64,000 bases of DNA from Ceraceosorus guamensis (taxonomy: Eukaryota > Basidiomycota > Exobasidiomycetes > Ceraceosorales > Ceraceosoraceae), in contig NW_020290018.1 in NCBI RefSeq assembly GCF_003144195.1, positions 251,406-315,405 of the forward strand. The letters are read 5' to 3'. The position numbers and the translations under genes were made by a program. This document shows, piece by piece, positions 13,507 to 25,448 of the stretch (position 1 is the stretch's first letter; each line of letters opens with the position of its first letter). The notes below the pieces were generated by a model. It was not told the origin of the DNA. It did not search any database and saw nothing but the letters and a program-made list of their open reading frames with translations.

Positions 13507-14284
13507 CTACTCTTCCTCCTCCTCCTCCTCACCGCCGCCCTCCTTAGCAGCAGCAGCAGCAGCGCGCTTGCGCTTAACGCGGCCAGCGCGTGCACCACCG
13601 TACGGGCTGGTGAGCGCAAAGTCAATGTGCTTTTGGCTGTCGAGACGAACGACAAAGCTGGGGACGTTGACGATCTGCTTGCCGACCCGAATGTGACGTT
13701 GAGTGATGAGGACACGGGCGTGGTGGATAGACTTGGCGAGACCAGTCTTGTAGACTTGAGTCTGCAATCGGCGCTCCAAGAAGTCCTCAATCTTGAGGGC
13801 AAGTACGTAATCGAGTCTGGCGATGATGAGATGGCGCGTGTTAACGTTAAGAGTCTCACGTCGTTCTCCCATAGCCTTGCAAATGTCATTCTTCGCGTGG
13901 CTGACGACTCCCGTCGACCGCGCCCTTCACGTCGACTCACCTCATGCGGGTCTCGTCGAGCACACCGATTCTGACCAAACGACGAATGATGGCGTTGCCT
14001 TCGAAAAGACGCTTGGGGTCCTTGTCCTCGAGCTTCAGCAGCTCACGAGCGGCACGACGAATCTTGGACAGGACCAACTGCAAAAGAGCGAGGCGGTGTG
14101 AGATGCCTTGCCGCGTGGCAGCAGCGCAAGGGTGAAGACCACTCACAGCAATGCGCCAAATTTCGCGCTTGTTGCGCAGTCCGTACTCTCCGGCGAGCTT
14201 GAGCTCGGAGTCCAGACGAGCAGACTCGAAAGGACGACGAGGGACCTTGTAGGTCTTGCTGTGGTTACGAGGAGCACGCGGCAT
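13507..14284 (-). CDS. rps9: 40S ribosomal protein uS4 (Rps9)
   Basis: Exons 14284-14147, 14077-13941 and 13816-13507 (TAG) give 194 residues. The protein starts [18 protein letters not shown] and contains [51 protein letters not shown]-type sequence, [20 protein letters not shown] and the S4 RNA-binding segment [19 protein letters not shown]. uS4 binds 18S rRNA near the mRNA entry and affects decoding accuracy. Length equals that of yeast Rps9. The C-terminal tail is a run of Ala followed by a Glu run coded by CTC/AGC repeats, differing from the usual mixed acidic tail. An acceptor TCATCTGCAG directly precedes the ATG, so the leader carries an intron. The gene is head to head with rpl21. Confidence 0.95.
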
Positions 14285-14732
14285 CTGCAGATGACAAGGT
14301 AGACGAGCAAGAGTCAGAACCCATGTGCAACCAAGGTTTGGAAGTGTGCGGCTTGTGCAGCATTTGAATTCTGCTGCTCGACTCTAGGTGTAATGTTGCG
14401 CGCAGACCATGCCAAGATCCGACGGTGCGCCGCCTCACCCGCCTTTGGCAGCGTCCCTGGCCTCGAGACCACATCATCTCGATGAGTACCTCTACCTCCA
14501 TTCTCTCGAGTGTCCAGCTCCGTGAGCGATGCAGCCTGTCACACCCGCCATTGCCATCGCGGCTGTGCGCACGAGCGCCTTTACTCCCACTCCAACATTA
14601 CTTCGCTTGCTCCAACCAGTTGCGCCCCCCATACAGCTTGTCCAGGGAACACTGCGATGGTTGCGCTGCTGCGCCCCGCTGAATGTTGGGGTCGAAGCGA
14701 CGGCAAGGGCAGGCGCTTGCGACGATACTCAC
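14285..14732 (-). other. Probable 5' UTR intron of rps9
   Basis: On the minus strand a consensus donor CAAG|GTGAGTATC lies at 14733/14732 and the acceptor TCTGCAG ends at 14285, immediately before the ATG. The interval is 448 nt. Long leader introns are usual in fungal ribosomal protein genes. Inferred from splice signals only. Confidence 0.6.
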
Positions 14733-15149
14733 CTTGAGGAATGTTGATGGGAAGTGGTCGAGTGTCGGTAGTAAGAGGGAAGACGCGTTGGTATCTTGTC
14801 TGCATGGGCACTCGCATGCCTTGCGTTCACAGCCTGGCTGCTGGCTCCCCAAGCCCACCTTGGTCAGGGCGCACGCCGGGCGCCGCTGCACGACAAAAGT
14901 TTGGTTCCGCCACGTGGCCGTAAGGGCCAGCCACTGCGGGCGCGCGCCACGCGCTGCGGTGAAATCCTAGGTTGAGCTGATGCGGGCGACGCAGTCAGGC
15001 AGGCAGATGAGCTGCAGCTGCTTGCATTTGGCTGGTACCTTGGTTTCTTCCGCTGGAGCCGGGATCTCGCACTCACGAGTGCACACACCGACATTACATT
15101 CCTAATTTCATCATCCATCTCATTCGACAACCCCAAGGACCGACACAAA
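14733..15149. promoter_or_regulatory. Shared upstream region of rps9 and rpl21
   Basis: About 420 nt separate the presumed rps9 leader exon from the rpl21 start. It must contain both promoters. An ACTCACGAGTGC motif lies near 15071-15082. No TATA box is evident. Confidence 0.45.
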
Positions 15150-16374
15150 ATGTTAGTACTGACTGCTTGAGGTCGATTCATCTGGGCTTGCGCGCATACA
15201 TTCACAGCAGCGACGGGACCCGTTGGTAGTTGGGCGGAGATTGCAGGGCACGAGGCGAGGCTAAACCTTGTCAATGGCTGCTCTGCGATCCTGGTACCGA
15301 CAACTTCACACCCGTCGATCGGGGGTCATCGAATGTTTAGCAGTGGTCGTGGAAGGTCGGAAGTTGGGCGTCAGATAGGAGAAACGAAATGCGGCAAGGC
15401 TCGGAGGCGCCGGGACTCAATAGGCTGGATGCCGAATGGAGCTGCGACGGCCCGGAGGGCCAGGAGCGGTGCAGCGGCTGCTGCCCTTGCTTGTTCAACG
15501 TTCTGCAACAGAGCGGCAGGATTCAATCAAAGGGAAGGCAGTAGATGATTCCTCTACGGGATGCGCTGGAAGTGGCGCGTGGCACTGGGCAGGATCATAC
15601 GTGCTTCAGTCAAGTCTTAGAGTGCAGCTCGAAGCGCTAAGTTGGAAGGCTCACGCAACGACCGTTCATCTTATTTGCAGGCCTCACTCATTCGGTTACC
15701 GCGCGCGTACGCGTGATCTCTTCAAGAGAGACTTCCGCAAGCACGGACCCATCAAGCTCTCCACCTACTTGCGTTCTTACCACGTAGGCGACATTGTCGA
15801 CATCAAGGCCAACGCCGCTGAGCAGAAGGGTATGCCCCACAAGGTGAGTCTACGATACGACGGGAGGCCGATCGTGCGCAAGGGGGCGCAGCTCCAGAGC
15901 GGCGAGAGATTATAGGGAATGTACGAAGCGCATGGGTGCTGAAGCACGAACCGTTACATCATCCACGCTTTAGTTCTACCACGGCCGAACTGGTGTTGTC
16001 TTTGGTGTTCAACCTCGTGCAGTGCAGGTCATCGTCTACAAGACTGTGGGCAACCGCAAAATCGAGAAGCGCGTCAACGTTCGAATTGAGCACGTGAAGC
16101 ACTCCAAGTGCCGAGACGACTTCTTGAACAGAGTCAAGGCAAACGCTGCCAAGAGGCTGGAGGCCAAGGAGAAGGGCGGTGAGTATTGTCTCGTCTGCGC
16201 ACGATGCGCTCGAGCGTAGGCTGAGACCAGTTGGTGTCTCGCTCTTGTTTCGGACTTGCAGAGAAGGTCAACTTGAAGCGTCAACCGGCTCAACCTCGTG
16301 AGGCCTACGTTGTCAGCACCAAGAAGAACGCACCCCAGACACTGGCGCCCGTGCCTTACGACACCAACTACTAA
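15150..16374 (+). CDS. rpl21: 60S ribosomal protein eL21
   Basis: Coding exons 15150-15151, 15681-15843, 15974-16178 and 16262-16374 (TAA) give 160 residues, the same length as yeast Rpl21. The product begins [17 protein letters not shown] and continues with [52 protein letters not shown] and RQPAQPRE, and ends [11 protein letters not shown]. The acceptor TTTGCAG|G at 15680 forces the initiator codon to be assembled from AT at 15150-15151 plus G at 15681, so a 529-nt intron divides the start codon. The donor there is GTTAGT. The protein is a core part of the large subunit near the central protuberance. The start assignment is inferred from phase and from the N terminus conserved in other fungi; the rest is certain. 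Confidence 0.92.
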
Positions 16375-17434
16375 ACGGCCTTCGTGTTGGTCGCGCCAGC
16401 CGTTCTTCCGCCTTTGCTCCCTTGCGTCTACTCTGGCGGTTATCACATCTCGGAGTTTTCGCTGTACTACACTCTTACAGTCGCACTCGTGCACGACTGA
16501 TGTGCGCTTACCACCAGTCGCGGCTACAAGCCATCATGTCATGATCTCAAATACAGCAATCTCAAAACATGCGCTTTCGAAAAGGTTTCGGGCCCTGCGA
16601 TGGACGAGACACCTGCATTGATATTTGCTTCCAGTCAAGACGGTCTTGCTCGCTCGGCTTCTTCAGGATGCCGTTTCCAGAATGGAAGGAGAGACTTGCC
16701 TTGAATTGTGGGTTGGTCGGCGTGAGCGGGTTAGACGCATGGTGACGAAGGGACAGAGCTGCCGCGGTGAGAGCGCATTACGGGTGTGATGCATGGGCCG
16801 CTTTAGCACGATGCGAATGTTGCGTGTGCGCGTTGCCGGGCATGGGCGGATGCCTCCGCGATTCTGCTTTGAAGACACGGCGGCACCATTGAGAGCTCAA
16901 ATGGGGAAGGTGTATGCGAAGTTGAGTACGCGCATGTCATTCAGTTTCGCGCTGCAGATGAGACAGGTGCGTCAAATGAAACTCATGACGGTGACTGCAT
17001 GGCTCAAGACTGCCTCATCGAGACGTTGCTGCCGTCAAGACATGGCCATTTGTCCTCTCTGGACTGAACACACAAAGTGCAGGCATTCGATCGTGGTTGC
17101 ATGGTGCGATGCGCACTGGCCGCGTGCTGATGCGTGGATGCGTGTCTGTCTTGTCTGCAGCGGAGGGGGGATGCACTTGACGTGCGTGCAAGCTGCTGGA
17201 TGAGCAAGCGACAGCGACCCCGCTCGTGCCATGCCATGGCATGACCTCGTCACTGTCCGTGGTGGGTGTGGAAAGGTACAAAAGGTCGACAATTGTCTGT
17301 CCCATTCTCTCCCTTCACCTCCTCATCACTCGCTCACTCGCACAATTCTCACTCATCACCATCGTCTTGAGCCAAACACTCGGCATCTTCAGCTTTGATT
17401 CACACTACCTGATCTACTCGGTCCACTTTCCAAA
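16375..17434. other. Spacer between rpl21 and the small Tyr/Asn-rich gene
   Basis: 1,060 nt with no recognised gene. The last 150 nt (about 17285-17430) are pyrimidine-rich (TCTCTCCC, CACTCGCTCACTCGC), a pattern often seen ahead of highly expressed fungal genes. Confidence 0.45.
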
Positions 17435-17992
17435 ATGCCAAAGGGACAAGGTTCTTCTAGTCAAGGTGGCCAGACCGGTAACGGAGGCGGCTACTCGTAC
17501 AACTCGCACGGTACCAACAGTCAAGTGAGTCTGAAATGTCGTCGATGGCCCCCCAACCAGACGAGGCAGAAATAGAAATAGCCTCCGAGTTGACTTGATG
17601 TGCACCTCCTTCATTTGCTTGCGACATTGTGATGCTGCGCAGGGCAATCACTATTGCAGTCGTGATTTATGGGTCTTCCGCATCCAACCAGAACAGCTAC
17701 CACTACAGCAACTCGAACGGTAGTTATTACTACTCCAACCCCAACGGATCTACGTGAGTCGCGATTACGAGCTGAGTGGCGGCATGCAAGGATACTTGCT
17801 TTGGAAGAGGCAAGTACGATCGCAGATGATCAAGTGTGCGGAAGTGCATACAGGGATCACAGGGTCGGTTGGGCATCTTTAGTACTGCGGATACTGACAT
17901 GACGCTCTCTGAACTCGATGCTCTGTGGCAGGTACTACAACGATGGACAGGGCGGATCCACCTACACGCCTTCGTCTGGCAACAAAAAGTGA
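17435..17992 (+). CDS. Small conserved Tyr/Asn/Ser/Gly-rich protein, apparent one-base frameshift
   Basis: Exons 17435-17524, 17643-17753 and 17932-17992 (TGA) encode about 86 residues if one extra T is discounted. Exon 1 gives MPKGQGSSSQGGQTGNGGGY and SYNSHGTNSQ; exon 2 begins GNHYCSRD and then needs a shift to read YGSSASNQNSYHYSNSNGSYYY and SNPNGST; exon 3 gives YYNDGQGGSTYTPSSGNKK. The shift lies at TTT 17666-17668. I recall small fungal proteins sharing GTNSQGNHYCSRDYG and SYHYSNxxGSYYYSNPNGSTYYN, of unknown function, but cannot name a family. All three junctions are otherwise in phase. The shift may be a sequencing error, a true lesion or recoding. An alternative donor at 17519 avoids it but loses the conserved GNHYC block. 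Confidence 0.6.
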
Positions 17993-19072
17993 AGAGGAGC
18001 CACACTGCTCGAGCGGCCGCTCCAGCTCCAGCTTCACTAGCCAATGTGCGCACTTGATCATCACGAGGGAGGTTCCCTAGACCACCCGGTGCTCGCTCCC
18101 ATGACTCAATTCTTGACTCCACATTGTTGGTGTCCTCTCAAATCCAATATCAACTTGAGATCGTACCTTTGACACCTGCCACTCACAATGCCTGCGCGAG
18201 TGGTGAGACAGTGCTCTTGTGACTTGCAAGGAGCGGAGAGCACCTCGTGGTCGGGATGCTGCTGTACAAATTTGTAAGTGGATGGGCAACAGGTAGAGCT
18301 GATCGGTGCGGGACAATCAGAATCACGAATCTTGAATCACAATCGCGCGAGGAAGATGGTGGTGGGGCCGCCATCAGCACATGCACGATGTCGGAGCTGC
18401 GCACGTGACCGGTTCACCCAGCGCGCTCAGCAGCGCGAGCGGTGCAGCCAAGGTGTACCTGTGATCAAATAGCTGCTGAAGCATGCAGCAGCAGCAGCAG
18501 CTCCACCTCGCGCGCGCGTTTGTCGAAACGCGCATCAAGGCTCAGCATTCGTGACTTCACAACTCAATTGACCCACGACTTCGTGGTGACTGCAGGCCAG
18601 ACTCCGTTCGTTGCCAATTTGAATCTTGATGAGTGCGCGTGTGGAGTGAGAATGCGAGTCTTGACCTTGCCCACACATGCCTCATCTTTGTACCCATCCC
18701 ACCCAGCATTCGCCATTCGCGAACCCCAGCTTCGCCTTGCAAGCACACACTTGTGGACACCTTCTCATCTCGACCCGACCCGTCCCGATCTGGACTGGAC
18801 TGGACGACGAAGAGGCGTACAGCAGCAACGCAACGCACCAAGCCGCAACTTCGACGAGAGGAGGAGGAGACAACCGACGCACAAGGCTACTCTACCTCGT
18901 TTACATGCTACTATTGCCTCCCATCTCCATCTTGCTACTCATCGCCGTCACTCTGCACACGGCCCACATCATCTCCACAGATCCGCCGCCTCCACTTTCA
19001 GCAGACCAAGCGTCGGGTGTGGGCGTGAGAGCGCAGCTCAGAGGTACGTTGGACAAGGTCAGGCTGGACAGT
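17993..19072. other. Spacer upstream of SFT2
   Basis: 1,080 nt. It includes a tight group of dispersed motifs at 18320-18345 (AATCACGAATC plus TTGAATCACAATC). A frame (18904-19072) continuous with the SFT2 first exon would add a hydrophobic N-terminal segment, but Sft2 proteins do not have one, so it is treated as leader. Confidence 0.45.
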
Positions 19073-20208
19073 ATGGCTTCCAATCCGACAGAAAGTAATT
19101 TCCGAAATCAATTGAGCGGTGAGTGAGCGGAGATCGAGTCGACTCTTTGCGTGTCGAGTGCCTCGTTGGCTCGCGGCAGGCATACTTTATCAAAGCTGAC
19201 CCTTTTTCGTGGCCTTGCTGGTTGCGCTCGCTGCGATAGGCTTTCGATGGGCTCAAGGCCGCACGGATGATAGTGCCCCTGCTGCAGCAGGCTCCACTTC
19301 AGGTACCGGCTCTGGCCTTTTTGGTGCGCTATCGGGCTACGTGCCCTTGCGAAGTGCGGAAAGGACAAACGAAGAAGAAGCCTATCTCAGCCTGTCCAGA
19401 TGGGAGCGGTAAGTCTAGAAGTGCGGGTGCGGGTGTGGGTGCGCCGAATCCGTGCGATGCGACCTGTTCCACAACGACACTTGTGCTGACCTACGTGCCC
19501 ACCTCGATGTACCATTCGCTCGTAAGGCTTTTGGGCTTCTTGGCTTGCCTTGCAGGAAGTGCAGTATGCTTCTTGCTAGCCTTCCTCTACCTTATCAATC
19601 CCTTGACATTCGTCACAAGACCCGACAAATTCCCCTTGGCCTTCAGTTTGGGTAGCTTGCTCTTCATGGCGGGGTGAGTGTCCGTTCCGATCGCATCGCA
19701 GGGATAGTCTTTGTAATCTGCCACAAAGCATCTAACAGGCCCAATCTCATCGCTTTGAGTCATACAGCTTCTCCATCTTGACTGGTCCCGTAGCGCATCT
19801 GAAACACTTGACCTCCAAAGAGAGATTACCCTTCACAATTTCGTGAGTGCTTTTCCCATCTCACGCCTTGATCCGACCTTGCGTTGAGTCTGCAGACTCC
19901 TTTCATGTCCCAACTTGCCACAGATACTTTTCCTCTTTGGGCCTCACCATCTACTTTGCTCTAGGTCCTCGGTGGAAACTAGCAACACTCATAGCAGCCG
20001 TTGTTCAAATTGTAGCTCTACTAGCCTATCTGGCGTGAGTAGCTGAGAGTTCAGCTTGGAAGCCTCCTTGACAAAGGCGAATGCTGATCCGCACCACGCG
20101 CCCTCGCCGTCGCGCCCCGTCAGTCAATACTTTCCCGGAGGCCTCGCCACGCTGAGGTATGGTGGCAGCATGGTTTTGAGAGGTGGGGCGAGCCTTTTGC
20201 CCATATAG
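19073..20208 (+). CDS. SFT2: Golgi vesicle transport protein Sft2
   Basis: Six exons, 19073-19118, 19240-19408, 19527-19673, 19768-19842, 19924-20034 and 20124-20208 (TAG), keep phase throughout and give 210 residues (yeast Sft2 has 215). The N-terminal half is hydrophilic and ends with AYLSLSRWERLLGF. Four membrane segments follow: CLAGSAVCFLLAFLYLI, FSLGSLLFMAGFSILTGPVA, LGLTIYFALGP and TLIAAVVQIVALLAYLA. The loop HLKHLTSKERLPFT between segments two and three is the family signature, and the tail is QYFPGGLATLRYGGSM. Sft2 acts in fusion of endosome-derived vesicles with the late Golgi together with Got1 and Sed5. The acceptor of intron 2 (CGTAAG) was chosen by phase and homology. Confidence 0.92.
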
Positions 20209-20729
20209 TGTATGTGCCAACAAGGCGGGGGCAGAGAATCTCTTCTTTATCGATGGGCGCGATTCGACGAGCGCATGCTGTAACCAGACACGTACCAAAG
20301 CAATACGGGCCAAAAGGCTCGGATTTGGCCGACGTTTGACATCTTTCTCGCTGCCATTGCCATTCCGAGCGCTCCGACTCAGCAACACTACAGCCACGTC
20401 AATGTCGCAACTGCATCGAATCTCGAAGTGTCACGCTGCCCTGCTACTCGTTCACAGACGCTGAAGTAGGCAAGCACACAAAATAAGAGCTGGGTGGGCG
20501 TCAAGAAAGCATGATTTTGTGGGGGTTCAAATGCAAAGAAACGCTGCGCGCAAGCAGACTAATGCGATTTTTTTGCTCCTTGAATCTTTTTCTTGGGGAG
20601 AAAGAAAGGGAGCTATTACATGCCTGCTAAAGGTGGGCTTGTTTCAGACTTTGGAAACGCACAAGCTTGGAGCGCGACCGCTTCGACGTCCAACGATCAG
20701 CTTGGACGTGGCCCGTACCTCCACAAGCT
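20209..20729. other. Convergent spacer SFT2 / DEF1
   Basis: 521 nt between two 3' ends; no feature recognised. Confidence 0.45.
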
Positions 20730-23700
20730 CTACTGGCCCCAGTACTGACGGTTGCCGTAGCCGTAGCCACCGCCGTAGTTGGCAGAGCCAGTAGGCTGAT
20801 GACCATAACCGCTGTACTGCTGCTGGTAATAGCCTCCCTGGTGCTGTTGCTGAGGAGTGTGTTGCTGGCCTTGTTGCTGCTGCAGCTGATGAGGTGGCGG
20901 GCCTCGACCAACAGCATTGGCACCCGTAGCAGCGCTAGCCCCGCCCGACGGCTTTCCATCGTAGCCGCGGTAGGCATCCAGACCGCTCGACTGACCAGCG
21001 TTCACCTTGTTCTGACCCTGAGCTCCGGCAGATTGTTGGGGCTGAGCATGTGGCGTTCCTGAAGCACCGCCACCAGAGGTGCCGTTGGCATTGGCGTTGC
21101 CCAGACCTTGTGAAGGAGGTCCGCCTAGAAAGCCGCCAAGGCCGGGCAGGGAACCACCTCCACCGTAGATCTTGGAATAGTCGGAATTGGCGCCGTGAGT
21201 AGGCACACCACGCTGACCAAATCCGCCAGCTTGGCTGTCGTACGCGCTCGCACCAGCCAGGGAAGTGGCTGGCGATTGCGCGTAGCCGCTCTGCGAGCCG
21301 TAGCCACTTTCAGGTCCAGTCGAGTAAGGAGATTGCAGCGAAGCGGGCGTTCCAGGCTTGTGCGGCTGCTGTGCGGCCGCTGCTCCACCATACAAGTACT
21401 GGTTGTAACCTGCAGCAGTCGGTTGCCCGTAGTGCTGCTGGAATTGATTTGGCAGGTAGTAATGCGGATAGTAGTATGGCATGATGCCAGGGTACTGCTG
21501 TTGGGGTTGTGGCTGCGGTTGATGTTGCTGCTGCTGTTGCTGTGGACCACCGGCAGCATGCTGTTGTGGCGCTTGCTGACCGTGAGTTTGAGAGGGTTGG
21601 TGACCATGCTGACCCTGCTGGCCCTGCAGACCGCCCGGCGCAATAGAGGCTTGAGAGCCCTGCTGATCAGTGCTCGATGCTTGGGCCTGTGGAGCAGACT
21701 GATGTTGAGCAGTGCTTTGCGTTCGGTCGTCGCTCTGTCGCGCGCCGAATGCGTTGCTCGCGGTGTTCTGGTCATAGCCACCGTACAGGGACTGATGCAG
21801 AAATGCGACAGGTCAGGGTGTGTGCACGCGAAAATGCCAGTGATTCACCGAAACACTCACAGCCAATCTTTGGGAGTCGAGGCCACCGTAATAGTCTTGA
21901 TACTGGTTGTGGTAACCCGCCTGCTGACTTTGTTGCTGGCCTCCCAGACCGCCGTACGCCGCGTAAGGGTCGTGTTGCTGGGCTTGCTGGGGTGCCTGCT
22001 GCTGCTGTGGAGCCTGTTGTTGCTGTTGAGTCTGAGGGGCCTGCTGCTGAGCGAATCCTCCCTGACTGAAACCTTGCGCAGGTGACGAAAAGCTGTCTGG
22101 TTTGTAGCCTTCATACGCGTTTGTGGCAGACTGGGAGAATGCATCTTGCGGTGCAGCAGTTGCCTGCGTTTGCTGTGGCGCTTGAGCGGGCTGAGTCGGA
22201 GCTGCTGGGGCCTGAGTTGCCTGTGCAGACCTTTGTGCGCTCAGACGAGAGTCGACGATCGCCGGGTCAAGTTCAGCTGGCTTAGGTTGAGCAGCCTCAA
22301 AGTCACTCTGCTGCACTGGCGCAGCGGCTGCCGGTTCCGCGACTTGAGCGGGGGCTTCCTCCGCCTCATCATCAGCTCCCAAAAAGCTGATGTTGCCGAA
22401 TTGCATACCCAGACTGTCCAATTTGCGGTCTCCCGAGACTGCAACTGGCACGTCTTGCCGGGACCGTTGAATGGCTCGCTGACTCAATCCAGATCTTCCA
22501 TAGCCCGGCTTTGCCGCAACCGCCGCCGGCTGCGCTGCAGGTTCCGCACTTGGCGGCAAGGAAACAATGGGCTGGCTGGGAGCAATCTCGGGTTCCTGCT
22601 CTTGCGTGACGACCTCGGTGGTGACGACTGAGTGATTCGCAGGCTCGAAAGTGGTCGCGACCTCTTCGAGCGGCGCTTCTTCCACAACTGTGGTCGTGAT
22701 AGTCTCGACTACCGGCTCTGCGGTGCTATCTGTAGTCGTAGGGAGAATCGTCTCTCCGTTCATCACAGCTTCAATCGGCTCCGAGGCTTCTACAGGGTCC
22801 GAGACAGCGGCGGCGACTAGGGCAGGAGCCGGCGCAGGCTTAGGCTTGGGTGGCTCGGCAGGCCTGTGCAAGTGGTGCAAGCGGATCGATGGATGATCAC
22901 ATATGAGCATTGGACTCGACGGCATCTGTTTCTGAGAGATCTGGGCGAGGCTGGACTCACCTTGCGATCTGCGCCCAGCTCATCTTCGAACCCTTTGGAA
23001 TGATCTTACTTCCAGCCCTGATCGCACCGACCTCCCCTTTTGCGTCATCCTTCTCCACGACTACGGCAACGGGCTGCTCTGGAACGTCGTCGTCCCAGGA
23101 TGTGCTTTCGATAGCAGGAGCTGCAGCTTCTGACACCACAGCTTCTGGAGCAGACTGCGCGGCACCCTCTGCCACTTCCTCGAGAACCGTAGGAGCCGCA
23201 GTGGCAGTAGGTGGCTTCTTCTGTGCCGCAGCGATGGCTTGAGCCCAGCTGGGACCAGTGCTCGTGGGAGCCGTTGCGGTCGGAAAGTCGTCAGTTGAAG
23301 ATGTGGCCAGATGACCATTCGATTGAGGTGCGGGACCGCCTCCTCTTCCTCCACCGCGCATGCCGCCACGTGATCCACCTCTCGCTCCACGTCCAGCAGC
23401 TATAGAGTCGTGAGTGGGCACCAATATCGCATGAGAAGAGTCAGCGCTTCGCCTACTTGTAACTGTGAAATGCATTGTGAACTCGCGCGTCCACTCACAG
23501 CCGCCTCGAGAACCACGGGTCGAGATATCACTAGACGCATGCCCACTTCCTCTGCTTGCGTGTCTGCCAGCTGGCGCCGCCGGAGTAGAGGCTCCGTTAG
23601 AGCCGCTGATAGCAGGGCCAGAGGTCTCCTTCTTGCGCGCGTTTTTGCTTTTCACTGAGGAGAATTGTTCCGCGTGGCCTAGGATGACGGATACACTAGC

Positions 23701-24068
23701 CGTGTCAGATGAGGCACGGACAGTGCGAGACCTTGAAGTCGTTGCGATGCATACACCGGTCCCTTTACGGATTCAGACTCACCTTCACTAATACGACCGA
23801 CGGCGAGCTCGATCTCGCCGCCAGACTGGGAAAGTACTGAGAGGAGATCCTCATCCGACCAATCAGCAAAGAGTTCTTTGAGCAAGCCTAGCTTATCGCC
23901 GTATTTCTGTCTGAGTGCACGAGTCTCGTCTGTGTCGTCAGCAAACACCTGAGCAGCATTGCCTGCACCGCCCCCTCCTCCACCTTGTCGCCCTCCACCG
24001 CGACGTGAGTAGCCTCCTCGACGAGGACCTGTGGGCACATGGCCATTGCTTGCTGTGGTGGTCGACAT
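20730..24068 (-). CDS. DEF1: RNA polymerase II degradation factor Def1
   Basis: Five exons, 24068-23783, 23678-23499, 23399-22961, 22863-21861 and 21791-20730 (TAG), encode 989 residues. Residues ~45-105 form a CUE-like ubiquitin-binding domain (RQKYGDKLGLLKELFADWSD..., LLSVLSQSGGEIELAVGRIS, EGHAEQFSSVKSK). Then come an RGG-rich stretch, a WAQAIAAAQKK segment, KMSWAQIARP, an acidic Glu/Val/Thr/Pro region, and from about residue 480 a long Gln/Ala/Pro/Tyr/Gly-rich tail. In yeast, Def1 recruits the elongin-cullin ligase to stalled RNA polymerase II after DNA damage, and its Q-rich tail keeps the precursor in the cytoplasm until it is clipped by the proteasome. The domain order here matches that. 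The acceptor of intron 1 (CCTAG|G) was preferred over CTCAG because it restores the HAEQ motif. Confidence 0.9.
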
Positions 24069-25448
24069 GATGCGTGTGAAGAGTCGTTGAGATTGCTGCA
24101 AGTGCGAGAGACTTTTTTGGTGGTGCTCTCGGAGCTTGAAGAGAGCCGAACAAAGACACCAAGAGAGAGAGAGAGAGAGAAGAGCGAGCCAACTGAGTCG
24201 CAAGTATCAAGAAACGAGCAGCTTTGGGTCGCACTCTGGCCTGAGGTGAGTCGTCTCGCCAATGCGCAAAGCAGTTATGGTCTGAGATGGGGGAGGGAAG
24301 AAGGTGTTTGACAAGCGATCAAGCATTACCAATGATGTCTGATCAATTGCAGTCCGCAACGACCGCGAGCGAGCCCTTCGCTCGATCCGTTTGCATGCTA
24401 TGCATCACTCGTGACTTCAGAAGGTCGCGCGCCCGCGCATGCACCCACACGACAAGCACTCATCACGACTCAAACGACCATAGCACCCGCGGTTATGCGA
24501 ACCAGCAGCAGCATCAGCAGCCTCAGCACTGCGCCGCGCATGCATGCGTGGGGAGGCTTGACCTCGCCGCTCCCGCTGTCTCCGCTATAGGCTGCTCGCC
24601 GACCACGCATACCGGTACGTAGCATACGCGAGGTGCTGGAGTCGTCACGCGTGCACCGCGCCAACTCCACTCAGACTCTTGACTCCCTGCGCGAAAAGAC
24701 TTTTTGACTCAAGACTGCGATCGAAAGCGCCTTTGTGCAGCCCATGGAAGCCTTGCGATCACGTGATGTAATAAAGCTGCCTTTTAATCAAGAATCTGCT
24801 CGCCGCGGCAGCTAGACCGCGCGACACGCGCGCGCTGATTTGCTCATGATGCATGCGCGCGACTCGACTGATTATTGATGCCACGGACGTCGAAGGTCAT
24901 CAGCAGGACGCGCGCCCGCACGCCCACATGTTTTGGAGTCAATTAAGAGTCGACTTTGTTCAAATTGAGCATGTTTCAAGAGCCGAGCTGCATGCATGCA
25001 TGCATGGTGCAGCTTTGTGCGAGTGTCATACAAGAGTCGAGACTACATATTCATCAAAGCTTGATTTGTGATTTTTAATTGATGAAGTCGATTCTTGATT
25101 CTGTTTGTGGGCCAGATCCAGGAACCCGCTGGTATCAAACCCAAGCGCTTAAGGTTCTCGATGAAGGTCACTGACGGCTCCTTTGGCTACGACTCTCCAG
25201 ATTGACTAGCAGGAGCATCATTTGCTCTGGTCGTTGCTGACCACAAACGCTGCACAGCACAACGCTCGGCATTGCAACAGTTTCAGCCCCTCGAGATTTT
25301 CCCTCCCACCTCGAGCTGCCCCACCGAATCCTCCGCACTTGAGCGGGCCCGTCCACACAGCAACATGAGTCCTATGAAGCTCTAGCCCCGCGATCCCGTC
25401 CCAGAAGGAGGCGGAGACAGAACCCATATAGCTATCATATCCCTGGGC
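24069..25448. other. Divergent spacer DEF1 / phosphatase
   Basis: About 1.4 kb. It contains a GA-dinucleotide run at 24162-24181, a palindromic (TGCA)n tract at 24989-25005 and several dispersed motifs (CATCACGACTC near 24461, ATTCTTGATTC near 25090). No gene recognised. Confidence 0.5.

Noticed and set aside
13507-13580. CTC/AGC trinucleotide runs as an independent repeat
   Set aside because: They code for the Ala and Glu runs at the uS4 C terminus and are part of the gene.
19042-19071. Possible intron just before the SFT2 ATG (GTACGT...GACAG)
   Set aside because: Only about 30 nt, below a plausible intron length; the leader is left unspliced in the model.
18677-19072. N-terminal extension of SFT2 with a hydrophobic segment
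   Set aside because: Open and in frame, but Sft2 proteins start near the MASNPTESNF position and have only four C-terminal membrane segments.
21195-22085. Plus-strand Leu-rich frame of 296 codons resembling a membrane protein
   Set aside because: It is the complement of the CAG-rich, Gln-coding tail of DEF1, which reads as Leu on the other strand.
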